From: Brachionus koreanus
Lineage: Eukaryota > Rotifera > Eurotatoria > Ploima > Brachionidae
Length of the DNA: 36,959 bases
Direction of reading: 5' to 3'
Assembly: GCA_016987375.1 (NCBI GenBank)
Contig: PJRA01000443.1
Location: 378,999 to 415,957 of the forward strand
Of this stretch, positions 20,101 to 29,005 are shown one piece after another (within the stretch, counting starts at the first letter, position 1; every line of letters starts with the position of its first letter). The notes beneath the pieces were generated by a model, which saw only the letters and a list, made by a program, of their open reading frames with translations, searched no databases and was not told the origin of the DNA. The translations under genes were made by a program, and so were the position numbers.

Positions 20101-20288
20101 ATATCTTCAGGTTGTTCTAATAAAGGCTTGCTCGCATTATCTTCACTGTCACTCAAGTCAGAATCTAACTTTGTTTCTATTTCGTGAGCTGTTGATACAT
20201 TCGTCGAATAAAAAGCTGAAAGTTCTTCTTCGAAATTTTCATCATCATTTTTTTCTGATTTTATTTCGTCCAACTCAGTTTCATCCAT
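17102..20288 (-). CDS. SPFH/Band-7 domain membrane protein
   Basis: Three exons: 19836-20288, 19495-19691, 17102-17759. The splice phases join cleanly (the exon 2/3 junction makes GA|C) and give 435 residues. The first 115 residues are very acidic (Asp/Glu/Ser-rich). A basic patch (KLFVKKK) precedes a single hydrophobic segment at residues 123-142 (VAIYCFLLGFGLVIYAL). The SPFH fold follows: IALAQSSITGKLHDK, SGLHFFYPWYNLIKF, TIQTVEL, LQVKIGINIFYKLD, FYRKYGFDSESIIRL. A charged helical stretch (about residues 310-370, Ala/Lys/Glu-rich) resembles the coiled coil after SPFH domains in prohibitin and stomatin relatives. Function is unknown; such proteins form membrane microdomain scaffolds. Intron 2 (1.7 kb) holds LINE ends and a foldback. 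The start codon is only 103 bp from the upstream gene's stop. Confidence 0.82.
17945..18400 (+). mobile_element. 5'-truncated non-LTR retrotransposon, family L-A copy 1
   Basis: Plus-strand fragment of a LINE protein C-terminus (MRLANNKFTKKLVNNIL, VIDEMKTILEEKDNIEN, one stop, DSIRYLIRESSEKN, ILELLLKSY and final stop at 18308). A T-rich 3' UTR follows, with a small hairpin motif CATCGCCCATGAGGTG at 18366-18381, then a tail of AAT units to 18400. It matches the copy at 32077-32847. It sits in intron 2 of the SPFH gene, antisense. Confidence 0.7.
18600..18675 (+). mobile_element. Second LINE 3' end of the same type
   Basis: A short 3' UTR piece with CATCGCCTTCTAGGCG (hairpin CGCC/GGCG), then TTAACCGG and a tail of repeated AATA at 18651-18675. 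It follows 200 bp after the preceding copy and is severely truncated. Confidence 0.6.
19024..19371. repeat. Foldback element with about 138-bp inverted arms
   Basis: Left arm 19024-19161 and right arm 19233-19371 are reverse complements with scattered mismatches around a 71-bp centre. The ends read GGCAATGTGAAA. Shared inner words are TTGTACAAAAATGGTT, AGAATATTGTACAAATTTG and CAAGCGAATT. A further inverted match (AATTTTGGAACAAAA at about 18895 versus its complement near 19415) hints that the element once extended outward. Non-autonomous, in intron 2 of the SPFH gene. Confidence 0.75.
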
Positions 20289-20354
20289 ATCTTTATTATA
20301 TTTATATAAAGAATTTTATTGAATTTAAATTTTATTTGGAATTTAAAGTCCAAA

Positions 20355-20360
20355 TTTATT
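20355..20360 (-). promoter_or_regulatory. Polyadenylation signal of the C2orf69 homolog
   Basis: AATAAA on the minus strand, about 32 nt past the stop codon at 20392. It lies within the 103-bp spacer before the next start codon. Confidence 0.5.
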
Positions 20361-20391
20361 TCTAAAATGAAAAATTTAGCTAATCATTTAT

Positions 20392-21457
20392 TTAAATCAA
20401 ATTTGAATCAAAATGTTTTAATAATTCAAAATGTAAATTAACATCATAATCGTCACTCTCTCTTTCTTGAAAATAATACGTATTTTTTATATTTACATTT
20501 AATTTTTTAAGAAGTGCAATAAAACTCTCATACTCTTGGACAGCTATTATTTTTTGACTCTTCAACTGATATGGTGTAATGTAAACATAGCATGACCATT
20601 TTAGATTTTTAATCTGTTGGATAACATCTTCTGTTGTAACCCAGCTATTCGAAGTCCCTGAATGACCACCATCCAGCCAGAAAACATGTTTTATTTGGCC
20701 CAAAAATTCTTTGATTGAGTCAAAGCCAGGCTCAACTATAGAGCACAATTCTACACAAAGTTGGTTTAAAACGACACATCCTTTGCTGAAACCACATAAA
20801 ATAATTGGTAGCTTATCTTCAATTTGATCATCATGCACCGAATTGTATTCGCTTAAAGAATTGAAATAAAGTTTTTTCACATGATCAATGCAGCGATATT
20901 TATCTGTCATGGGCATCGAACTTATCGAGTTGTCTTCATTTTGGTCGAGTTTAGAGCTAGTGTCATTTGAATTCCCAATTGGTATTCCGAAATCGGTCGA
21001 AGAGACAAAATTAGAATAGCTTATACATATATTTTAATTATTAATCATTGAAATTATATTTTTTTTTTGTTAAATTTCATACTTGGCAAAACATTTTAGA
21101 TGAAAATAGTCAGCTCGAAAAATTAGAATATTTGCAGCAGTCTCTGAATTTTTTGAAAACTTGCTTTCAAGTAAATATCCAGTAGCTGGTAAATTCCAAT
21201 TAGTAAATAACCTGCATGTAGAGCTTTTTTTCATTTCATCTTCATAATTCTTAAAAATTGTTAAACCAAATTATGTTCAAAGTAAATAGTTGAATATTTC
21301 TCTTTACCTGAATATCGCCCCCAAAAAAAATCAGATTAAATTTGGCTCTTTGCTGAGTACTTTTTATAATAATGACATCATTAAAACTATCGATATTTCC
21401 CTCAAGTTGTCTCAAAATAAAATGTTCCGATTTGGTTGTGTTGATATTTTCAGACAT
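20392..21457 (-). CDS. C2orf69: C2orf69 homolog (UPF0565 alpha/beta-hydrolase-like)
   Basis: Three exons (21308-21457, 21083-21249, 20392-21019) in matching phase give 314 residues. Family blocks: LIFFGGDIQ near residue 45, LKCFANYSNFVSSTDFG across the exon 2/3 join, LCGFSKGCVVLNQL containing a GxSxG-type elbow, and FWLDGGHSGTSNSWVT. Vertebrate C2orf69 is a mitochondrion-associated protein whose loss causes a severe multisystem disorder; its biochemical activity is unsettled. The fold resembles a serine hydrolase, and the Ser in GFSKG is in the nucleophile position. No N-terminal signal or transit peptide is evident here. It stands just upstream of the SPFH gene on the same strand (103 bp), so shared transcription is possible. 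Confidence 0.87.
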
Positions 21458-21779
21458 TTTTTTAATTTTAAAACATAACTTGTAACATACTAATTTTCAA
21501 AATTCATAAGTTAGTTTTTTAATTATGAATTTATATAAGTATTTTAAATTCATAATTTAAAATTTAAAATCAAATTTAATTAAAAGCTAAAAAACAAGAA
21601 TATATGTAGATTAATTTTAATTTTTTTTGATAATCTATTTTTTAATTTAGAATTTTATTTTAGCATGCAAAAGTTCCTCTAAAATTTGGAAATGAATTAA
21701 TTTTTTTCTTTATTCAATCCATGTGGAGGATAGGGTCATTTGAGTTTTTGATTTCTTTTTAACTAATTTTAAATTCTAA

Positions 21780-21935
21780 GGCGGTCAGGTGGTTAGCCCA
21801 ACGCGCTTGCAGAAGAGCTTTGGTGTTGATGATCCATTTTAATTGCCATCTTTCCACTTTTTACCTTTCAAATTCTTCCGGGAGGTTATAAATTAATTGC
21901 TAATTGAAAAATAAATCGTAATAATAATAATAAGC
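21780..21935 (+). mobile_element. Candidate tRNA-derived SINE
   Basis: The 5' part (GGCGGTCAGGTGGTTAGCCC, ACGCGCTTGCAG) resembles the D-arm/A-box half of a tRNA. GGTGTTGATGATCC about 30 bases later is a degenerate B box. A non-tRNA body follows (CTTCCGGGAGGTTATAA), with a tail of TAA repeats at 21918-21932. The base composition is clearly less AT-rich than its surroundings. The sequence cannot fold into a functional tRNA, so a SINE is preferred over a tRNA gene. Confidence 0.5.
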
Positions 21936-22081
21936 AAAACTGATTTTTTTACATAATGTGAGATGTATTCTAAACCAGCTAACACTCAAAGGACTGGTGT
22001 CAATTTGACACCTTTTTTCATCATCTGACATCTTGGGGACTGTTCATCATATTTAAAAAAATGCAATTCTTTTCGAAGTAT

Positions 22082-22200
22082 TTTATTTATTTTTATTTAT
22101 TTAAAAATATAATTTAGGCAGAGCCTTGGCTGGTTGGAATGGAGACTTAGTCCTTCCTTTCAGCCACATGAAAATGAAAATATTTTTGAATAACAAAACT
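22082..22200 (-). mobile_element. Candidate retroelement 3' end, cut by the gap
   Basis: On the minus strand a GC-richer segment with a hairpin-like pair (GGCTGAAAGGAAGG and CCATTCCAACCAGCC) runs into a tail of AAATA-type repeats at 22082-22105. This is the same layout as the plus-strand LINE tails elsewhere in the window. The upstream part would lie in or next to the unresolved bases from 22246. Confidence 0.4.
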
Positions 22201-22245
22201 TGTTTTGAGAGAATGTTTGGTTAGATTAGAGCTGAATTTTAGCAA

Positions 22246-23136
22246 NNNNNNNNNNNNNNNNNNNNNNNNNNNNNNNNNNNNNNNNNNNNNNNNNNNNNNN
22301 NNNNNNNNNNNNNNNNNNNNNNNNNNNNNNNNNNNNNNNNNNNNNNNNNNNNNNNNNNNNNNNNNNNNNNNNNNNNNNNNNNNNNNNNNNNNNNNNNNNN
22401 NNNNNNNNNNNNNNNNNNNNNNNNNNNNNNNNNNNNNNNNNNNNNNNNNNNNNNNNNNNNNNNNNNNNNNNNNNNNNNNNNNNNNNNNNNNNNNNNNNNN
22501 NNNNNNNNNNNNNNNNNNNNNNNNNNNNNNNNNNNNNNNNNNNNNNNNNNNNNNNNNNNNNNNNNNNNNNNNNNNNNNNNNNNNNNNNNNNNNNNNNNNN
22601 NNNNNNNNNNNNNNNNNNNNNNNNNNNNNNNNNNNNNNNNNNNNNNNNNNNNNNNNNNNNNNNNNNNNNNNNNNNNNNNNNNNNNNNNNNNNNNNNNNNN
22701 NNNNNNNNNNNNNNNNNNNNNNNNNNNNNNNNNNNNNNNNNNNNNNNNNNNNNNNNNNNNNNNNNNNNNNNNNNNNNNNNNNNNNNNNNNNNNNNNNNNN
22801 NNNNNNNNNNNNNNNNNNNNNNNNNNNNNNNNNNNNNNNNNNNNNNNNNNNNNNNNNNNNNNNNNNNNNNNNNNNNNNNNNNNNNNNNNNNNNNNNNNNN
22901 NNNNNNNNNNNNNNNNNNNNNNNNNNNNNNNNNNNNNNNNNNNNNNNNNNNNNNNNNNNNNNNNNNNNNNNNNNNNNNNNNNNNNNNNNNNNNNNNNNNN
23001 NNNNNNNNNNNNNNNNNNNNNNNNNNNNNNNNNNNNNNNNNNNNNNNNNNNNNNNNNNNNNNNNNNNNNNNNNNNNNNNNNNNNNNNNNNNNNNNNNNNN
23101 NNNNNNNNNNNNNNNNNNNNNNNNNNNNNNNNNNNN
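22246..23136. other. Assembly gap (unresolved bases)
   Basis: 891 unresolved positions. No feature can be called. The gap starts beside a candidate retroelement tail and ends 83 bases from the OSGIN stop codon, so a repeat is the likely cause. Confidence 0.99.
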
Positions 23137-23218
23137 AATGAAACTAAAATTTCACTAAAATGATCTTTAGCAATTGATTTCCGTAAATCTACTTTTATAA
23201 CTATTATTAGTTAGAAAT

Positions 23219-25009
23219 TTAATTGTGCATGCACATATCTTCTTTTTTCGAATTTATTTTTTTTAAAATTGAAGAAGTAATAGCTAATGCTCCACCAGTG
23301 CCGAAGCGCACAAAATTATCGCCAATTAGTGGTCCCATAGCAAACAAATTTTTAAATCTGCTCGATTCATGTGAATATTCGTCAATGGAAATCGGATTTT
23401 CTTTGGTATTTAAACATCTTTCTGGATCAACGGCCAACTGATTGGCCATATATGGTGGCAAAAAACTCAAATCCGGAGAATATCCTATTAAAACACATGC
23501 GTAGCTTATTTTCAATTCAGTTTCGTTCGTAACTGAAAATTTCCTTTCTCTTGTAAGCTTATCCATTTCTTGATTACTTGATCCGCTTGTAAAACTTTGA
23601 CCATTATTCTCTAAACCTAAATTAAATAGAACACAAGTTCTTTTTGAAGTAAAATATTTAACTTCATGCTCATCATAAAGTAAATAATTATGATTAGTGT
23701 TATCAGTTGAATGGTGAGTGCTTTTGTAGTTTATCATTTGTTCATAAACTTTGTGATATTCGGGATAAATTTTTTTTGGCAATTTATTGAATATTAAAGT
23801 TGGATCAAAGACTGACTTTTTTATTACATGTATAATACGTATATGATATTTTTTTGCTAACAAAATTGCATCGGCTGCACTAAGTCCCGATCCCACAATT
23901 AACAAAGGATCCTTCTGCAAACGAGCCAAGTCTTCCTTTATCTTGTCTTCCAATTCTCTTATTGAGCTTAAAATATATCTGTGATTTTCACCTTTAGCAT
24001 TTAGCTTGTTGTGTATGTCACAAGCACCAATTGCCAATACTAGATGTTTACAATAGTATTTGAACTCCATCAAATCACCTTTGTGAGTGAGAGATGAAGC
24101 TTTTTTTCGATCACGTTTATCAATTATTCCTGTCACTTCCCACAAGCACTCTAAACTGGAGGTATTTTGTAATGATTGAAGAGAATTACATGGTGTAATT
24201 GAACACGAACTATGTGACAAATTATCACCACTGTTTAGAACCAGTCTGGTGCAACAAACTCGTCTCACATTAGTAACAGTTGCACTATTGAGCAAATATT
24301 TATCAAGATTTTTTTGTCTTACATAGTCTCTATAATAATTTCTAATATCATGCATGGACGCTCTAGACTCCTCGACACCCAAGGGTCTTGGAATGACCAA
24401 TTTTGACGAATTTTTTCGAAAAATATTCGCATTCATTAGAGAATTGTCCTCAGAAAAATTTGAATTCTTCGAACTAAAAACAAGACCAGCATTAACATTG
24501 GACAATGTCTTATTTTGCTTTTTCCAATCAGAGTATACAAGTTCTGGTAGTTCCATCCATCTAGATGGACTAATAGTCAATTGTGAGCCATCTAAATCAT
24601 TCCATGAGCCGCCAGGTCCAGGCGCCTTACCAATACATACATGATCTATTTCTCTGTTTGGGTCATAGTTCCAATTCAAGCATGTTGGCAAGTCAATTCC
24701 AAGATCAGCATCTGGATGCTTTAATTTATCATATAGGAGGGCTACTGGATTAAATGAGCGGCCTTCAAGCCCACTGCTTAAATACTCCAAGTCTTGTTCA
24801 ACTAAAGACAAATTTTTGTCCACATAATTCAATCTTGTTTGCAAAAATTCATCTGATACTGGATTATTGTTGTAATAGGGCCAATGTCCTGACAAAAAAT
24901 ATGATAAACACAAACCAGAGGGACCATTTCCGATAATCACCACATCTTTGTATCCTCCAATAGGTCTATTTGCATTTATTGTGTTTATAATTGCGGCACA
25001 ATTAGGCAT
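23219..25009 (-). CDS. OSGIN: Oxidative stress-induced growth inhibitor family flavoprotein
   Basis: Intact single exon of 596 residues, longer than vertebrate OSGIN1/2 (about 480-560). The N-terminal dinucleotide-binding motif is VVIIGNGPSGLCLSYFLSGH (residues 24-43). Family blocks follow: GLEGRSFNPVALLYD, GKAPGPGGSWNDLDG, SPSRWMELPELVYSDW. A second nucleotide-binding motif, LIVGSGLSAADAILLAKKY, fits an NADPH site as in flavin monooxygenases. The C-terminus has ACVLIGYSPDLSFLPP and LFAMGPLIGDNFVRFGTGGAL, the closing FAD-binding region. OSGIN proteins are linked to oxidative-stress response and growth control and have been proposed to act as monooxygenases; the substrate is not settled. Extra length comes from Ser/Asn-rich insertions around residues 195-210, 265-280 and 475-490. 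The ATG at 25009 puts the first motif at the usual distance. Confidence 0.9.
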   Translation of the reverse strand: MPNCAAIINTINANRPIGGYKDVVIIGNGPSGLCLSYFLSGHWPYYNNNPVSDEFLQTRLNYVDKNLSLVEQDLEYLSSGLEGRSFNPVALLYDKLKHPDADLGIDLPTCLNWNYDPNREIDHVCIGKAPGPGGSWNDLDGSQLTISPSRWMELPELVYSDWKKQNKTLSNVNAGLVFSSKNSNFSEDNSLMNANIFRKNSSKLVIPRPLGVEESRASMHDIRNYYRDYVRQKNLDKYLLNSATVTNVRRVCCTRLVLNSGDNLSHSSCSITPCNSLQSLQNTSSLECLWEVTGIIDKRDRKKASSLTHKGDLMEFKYYCKHLVLAIGACDIHNKLNAKGENHRYILSSIRELEDKIKEDLARLQKDPLLIVGSGLSAADAILLAKKYHIRIIHVIKKSVFDPTLIFNKLPKKIYPEYHKVYEQMINYKSTHHSTDNTNHNYLLYDEHEVKYFTSKRTCVLFNLGLENNGQSFTSGSSNQEMDKLTRERKFSVTNETELKISYACVLIGYSPDLSFLPPYMANQLAVDPERCLNTKENPISIDEYSHESSRFKNLFAMGPLIGDNFVRFGTGGALAITSSILKKINSKKEDMCMHN

Positions 25010-27102
25010 TAAAAATAGTCTAATTCGAATTTTTTCTTAATAAAATCTAAAATAGAATTCATTTTATTCAATTTGATATATTTTTGAAAGCTTATCACTT
25101 TAAAAATCTTATCAGAAATGATACACAAATGATGTAAAAAACCTGTGAATTATGAAATGCTAAAAGCGTGTCTTTTTACTTTTACCATAAACCAAAAATA
25201 TTATTCTGTAAATTATTACAACACAATATTAGTTAGAGAACGAATAAACAATCTATAATCGTTTTGTTTTTTTTTAAAACATGAGACTGAACACATGCAA
25301 TATAACCTAGAATTATTTTTCAATATTCAAAATTTTAACCAAGTCTATTAAAGCGAACAATCTATTTTGCCAAAAATAAAAAATAGTTTTTATACCGATT
25401 TTTGGGCTATTTATATTTTTCGATCTAGAACCTTAAATAGCTAATATTTACGCTCATTTTAATTACACTCCTACTTGGAATAGTTAAGAAACCAAGGTAA
25501 ATTGGATTTTGCTTTATCAGCCTAGATACTTGTTTAAAAAATGAATGTTTAAGAAACTTCGAAATGCTTTGTCATGATTTAGCTTAAAGAATTTTATTTA
25601 AAGTAATTAATGTAATTTGAAACATGATTAATTCAACTCGAGAAGAGAAACCTTTAAAATGGGTGGAATTCAGTATAGACCCTAATTAAGATAAATGACT
25701 GATTTTTTGTCATAAAATTAATTTTTTGATAAACTATGACTTAGAAAATGTTGTTAACTGTTCGAAATCTTGATAAAAAAAAAAAGATTATTATGGCTAT
25801 ATTTGAATCTGTATTATGAAATTTATTTAAAGCATTTATTTGGATTTTAAATTTATTATAATTCAATGTTGCAAACAGCTAGATAAATGGAATTTAAATT
25901 CGGTCATGAATTATTTCTATTTTAAAGCTAAGTAACAGCTAAACAAGTTTATTTTAGAAAGCATTTGATGATAAACCAGTGCATGTCGCAAATCAGCTTG
26001 TTTTAAAATTAATATTGAAAAATTTGCCTAGTCAAAATTTTTCAAATGTGCTATAAATAATTACATAATGCTGATAGAAAAAACAACAGCTAATAAAATA
26101 AGTATTTCTACCATGTGCAGTTAAATCTTGTTATTTTAAATATTTTATAAATTTTACTAGTATGAAATTAAACAGTTATTTCTAAATAGAAAATTTATCG
26201 TTTAAAAAATACTAAAAATTTTACGAATTAAACTAAGTTCTTTTAAAATTCTAGTCGAAGCTAAATCAAAAAATGCTGAATTTTTTAATATTGAAATTTT
26301 GTTAATTTTGTTTTTAATATATCTTACTTGATAATTTATTTTCAATTAAAAAAAAAAATTAAAAAAAAAAAAGCTTCAAATATTAGCCTTTTAAGTAGAA
26401 ATCAAATTTTTTTTGAACATCAGATTAATTTGACCATTGCTTAACTTCCATATATCACTTAATTCAATACAATTGTCCCCATTATGCTTTTTTTTGTCTA
26501 AACAATAAATTTTAAGCGTTTATATACTAATATAAATGATCAAATTAGATATTTTCTATTTGTTTGTAATTGATGTTTTTCAAATTAATTAGATTTTAAA
26601 TATTGTAAGTAGGTGACTGCAGAAAAAGATAATTTTCTCTTTGAAACTTCTTAATTTGGTTTAAACGCTTGATAAAACAAACAAAATATTAGAGATGAGT
26701 GGGCTGAGTAAAACAAGAATTACAAAGCTAAACTTTAAGTCTGAATCTTGATTTTGCGATAATAATCGATAAAAATATCAATTAGAAAATTTGATACGCA
26801 AGTTAATTTCTTTTTTGTAAATTTAACTTAATAATAAGTGGTCTTAAAATTTTTTTTTTTTGATTTTTTTTGTTAAATACAGAAAGTGTATTAGGAAAGT
26901 AGAATGAAAATAAGGGCAAAATGAATGTAAGATAAATTTTAAAATTTTTATTTTCACAATATAAAACGATTATTTTATTATTATTATATTATAAAATAGA
27001 AAGTAAGTTTTTTTTTATTATTAAATCAATCATTAACTCAAAAGAGAGAGTCTAAAATTATAATTTAATTTATTGTTTTCATTTCGATATAAAGAAAAAT
27101 CA
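25010..27102. other. Intergenic spacer, no gene seen
   Basis: Two kilobases of AT-rich sequence between OSGIN and the LPMO gene on the same strand. No conserved protein segment, RNA gene or clear repeat pair was found. The OSGIN promoter should lie just above 25010 but has no distinctive motif. Confidence 0.5.
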
Positions 27103-27108
27103 TTTATT
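27103..27108 (-). promoter_or_regulatory. Polyadenylation signal of the LPMO gene
   Basis: AATAAA on the minus strand, 58 nt downstream of the stop codon at 27166. Confidence 0.5.
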
Positions 27109-27165
27109 AAAAAGGTTTTGAAAAATTTAAAAAACAATAAAATATATATTTTTTGAACTAAACAA

Positions 27166-28375
27166 CTAATTATACCATCTACAATAACAAGACTCTTTTG
27201 GACATTTTTTATATGGACTTATACAGTTTTCATAGCAATCTTTACATGTAAGTTTAGAGCCTCCAATCAATAAACACAATGGTATGCCATTGAACTCATT
27301 TGGATCATCATCTTTGGGCAACTTTTCAACCAATTTGGGATCAATTTTTTCACAGTGAAAAAACGGATTTTTATTAACTTTTTTGGTGGTCTTTGAATAC
27401 AAACTTTTTGAAGTAGATTTTCTTTTAGTTGTTCTTAATGACGTTGTTGAAATCTCGGTTGTTTTAACCAGATCAGGTTTGGTCGTAAAAAACATAGGAG
27501 CTTTTGAAGTAGATTGTCCTGGAAATGATCTTATTTCAACATCTGCACAATTATAAAATTCTTCTTGTGGTCCAAACCCAATACCACTTGTTCCATTGGG
27601 TAAGCTTCCCTTTTATTAAGTATATGTGATTTGATTTTAGTATAATTTCAATTCTTACCCAACTATTTCCGGCTCTGTATTTCCATTGAAATACACAATG
27701 AGAACATATTAAATCTCTAGGGAGCTTAATCCTAATGAATTGTTCAATATTTAATATTGAAAAATAATTTAATTTCAATTCAAGTCAGAATTACCTTAAA
27801 TTTATTTCGTCTTCTCCAGTTCTGACAGGATATGATGAACCATAGCCAACTATTTCAAGTAAATTTTCGTCTAAACACTCTTTAGTTACTTCTTTAAATT
27901 TGCTTACAACTGGACATATCCTAAATTCCATATTTCCTTGATGATTTGCACTTAGCTTTAAAATTCCTTAAGAAACAAAAACCTTTTGATTTTTTATTCA
28001 TTTTACCCTAACGCGTACATCAATCATGCTTGCTTTAACATAACTTTTAACTATAGTTCCTGTAGCATATTTCCCTAAAAAAAAAATATTAAAAAAAAAA
28101 ACACCTTGTTATAATGTACCCCCAGCTTCATGTAATCTTGGACCACTAAAGTTATCTCCACAAACTCCACATTTACCACCATTAGTTGCATGTTGCATCC
28201 CGGCGCCTCCACAATTCAACTCATTATCATTATAATTTATAGGCGTATCGAAGCCGAAACGCCATGCTGCATTACGGGCGGCCGGTATCTCTAATCTTCC
28301 ATGAGAATAGCAAATTTTTATCATACCCAGCAAATAAACTTTTGTTAAGAGAAAATTCAGAATTCCAACAAACAT
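27166..28375 (-). CDS. Secreted AA15-family lytic polysaccharide monooxygenase
   Basis: Five exons (28120-28375, 28007-28074, 27795-27955, 27659-27731, 27166-27609) in matching phase give 333 residues. A signal peptide (residues 1-24) ends ICYS, leaving mature His25 at the N-terminus (HGRLEIPAARNAAWRFGF), the copper-brace histidine. Further AA15 blocks: NYNDNELNCGGAGMQ, GGKCGVCGD, HEAGGKYATGTIVKSY, SANHQGNMEFRICP (second copper His113), LICSHCVFQWKYRAGNSW, GFGPQEEFYNCADVEI with the axial aromatic. AA15 enzymes oxidatively cleave chitin or cellulose outside the cell, for digestion or cuticle remodelling. After the domain come a Thr/Ser/Lys-rich linker of about 50 residues and a Cys-rich C-terminus (LTCKDCYENC, KKCPKESCYCRWYN), possibly an extra binding module. 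The acceptor of exon 3 (TTTTAAAG|CTA) is the least certain join. Confidence 0.9.
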
Positions 28376-28965
28376 TTTTTTAGACTTTAGAAATTTTAGA
28401 AATCGAGCTTCTTTAATTTAAAGATTTTGTTTTTTTCTAGTCTGCTCTTAGTTGACAATTTAGTGTTGATTTTAGTTGTTTTTTTTTTAAATTTGTAAGT
28501 AAATGTAAATTTATCAAATACTTAAAATCGAAGAGTAAGGTCATTAAAGCCAACATTTGGATGCAAATATTTTTTTGTTTGATATTTTAAACCATTACTT
28601 GAATTTAATATTTAAAAATAAATAAGCTCTGAAATTTGAGATTTGTTAGAAAAAAATCGGTGATTATTCTGTTTTTTTTTTTTGTTGTGTTAAAAATAAA
28701 TAAACTAAAAATTTTGAAAACAAAAAGCCAAGTTCCATTCAAAGATTATTGCGTAAGTTGTATTGAATGTAGAAATTAACCAAAATTAAATTCAAATATT
28801 TGATTTTTTATACTTAAAAAAGCAAATATAGACAACTAATTCTAACAGAGGTTTTTGTGCTCACATTGTATTATAACTAATTCAATACAAAAGATTAGCA
28901 ATGCTTAATTTATTTTATTTTTTTTTATAAAAATTAAATTAAAGATTTTTTTTTGAAAAAAAAAA
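28376..28965. other. Intergenic spacer, nothing recognised
   Basis: AT-rich spacer between the LPMO start and the 3' end of the PDI gene, with no coding or repeat signal beyond homopolymer runs. Confidence 0.5.
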
Positions 28966-28971
28966 TTTATT
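28966..28971 (-). promoter_or_regulatory. Polyadenylation signal of the PDI gene
   Basis: AATAAA on the minus strand, 35 nt past the stop codon at 29006. Confidence 0.55.
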
Positions 28972-29005
28972 AAATGCCCAAATGTCTAGCTAGTAAAAGA
29001 TCAAA

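Noticed and set aside
21780..21840. A tRNA gene
   Set aside because: A- and B-box-like words are present, but no acceptor stem or cloverleaf can be formed and the B box is degenerate; a SINE fits better.
21995..22015. Palindrome GGTGTCAATTTGACACC as a transposon terminus
   Set aside because: A single 17-base palindrome without a partner end or target duplication; the gap nearby prevents a test.
22205..23158. A 317-codon plus-strand open frame
   Set aside because: It consists almost entirely of unresolved bases; no real codons support it.
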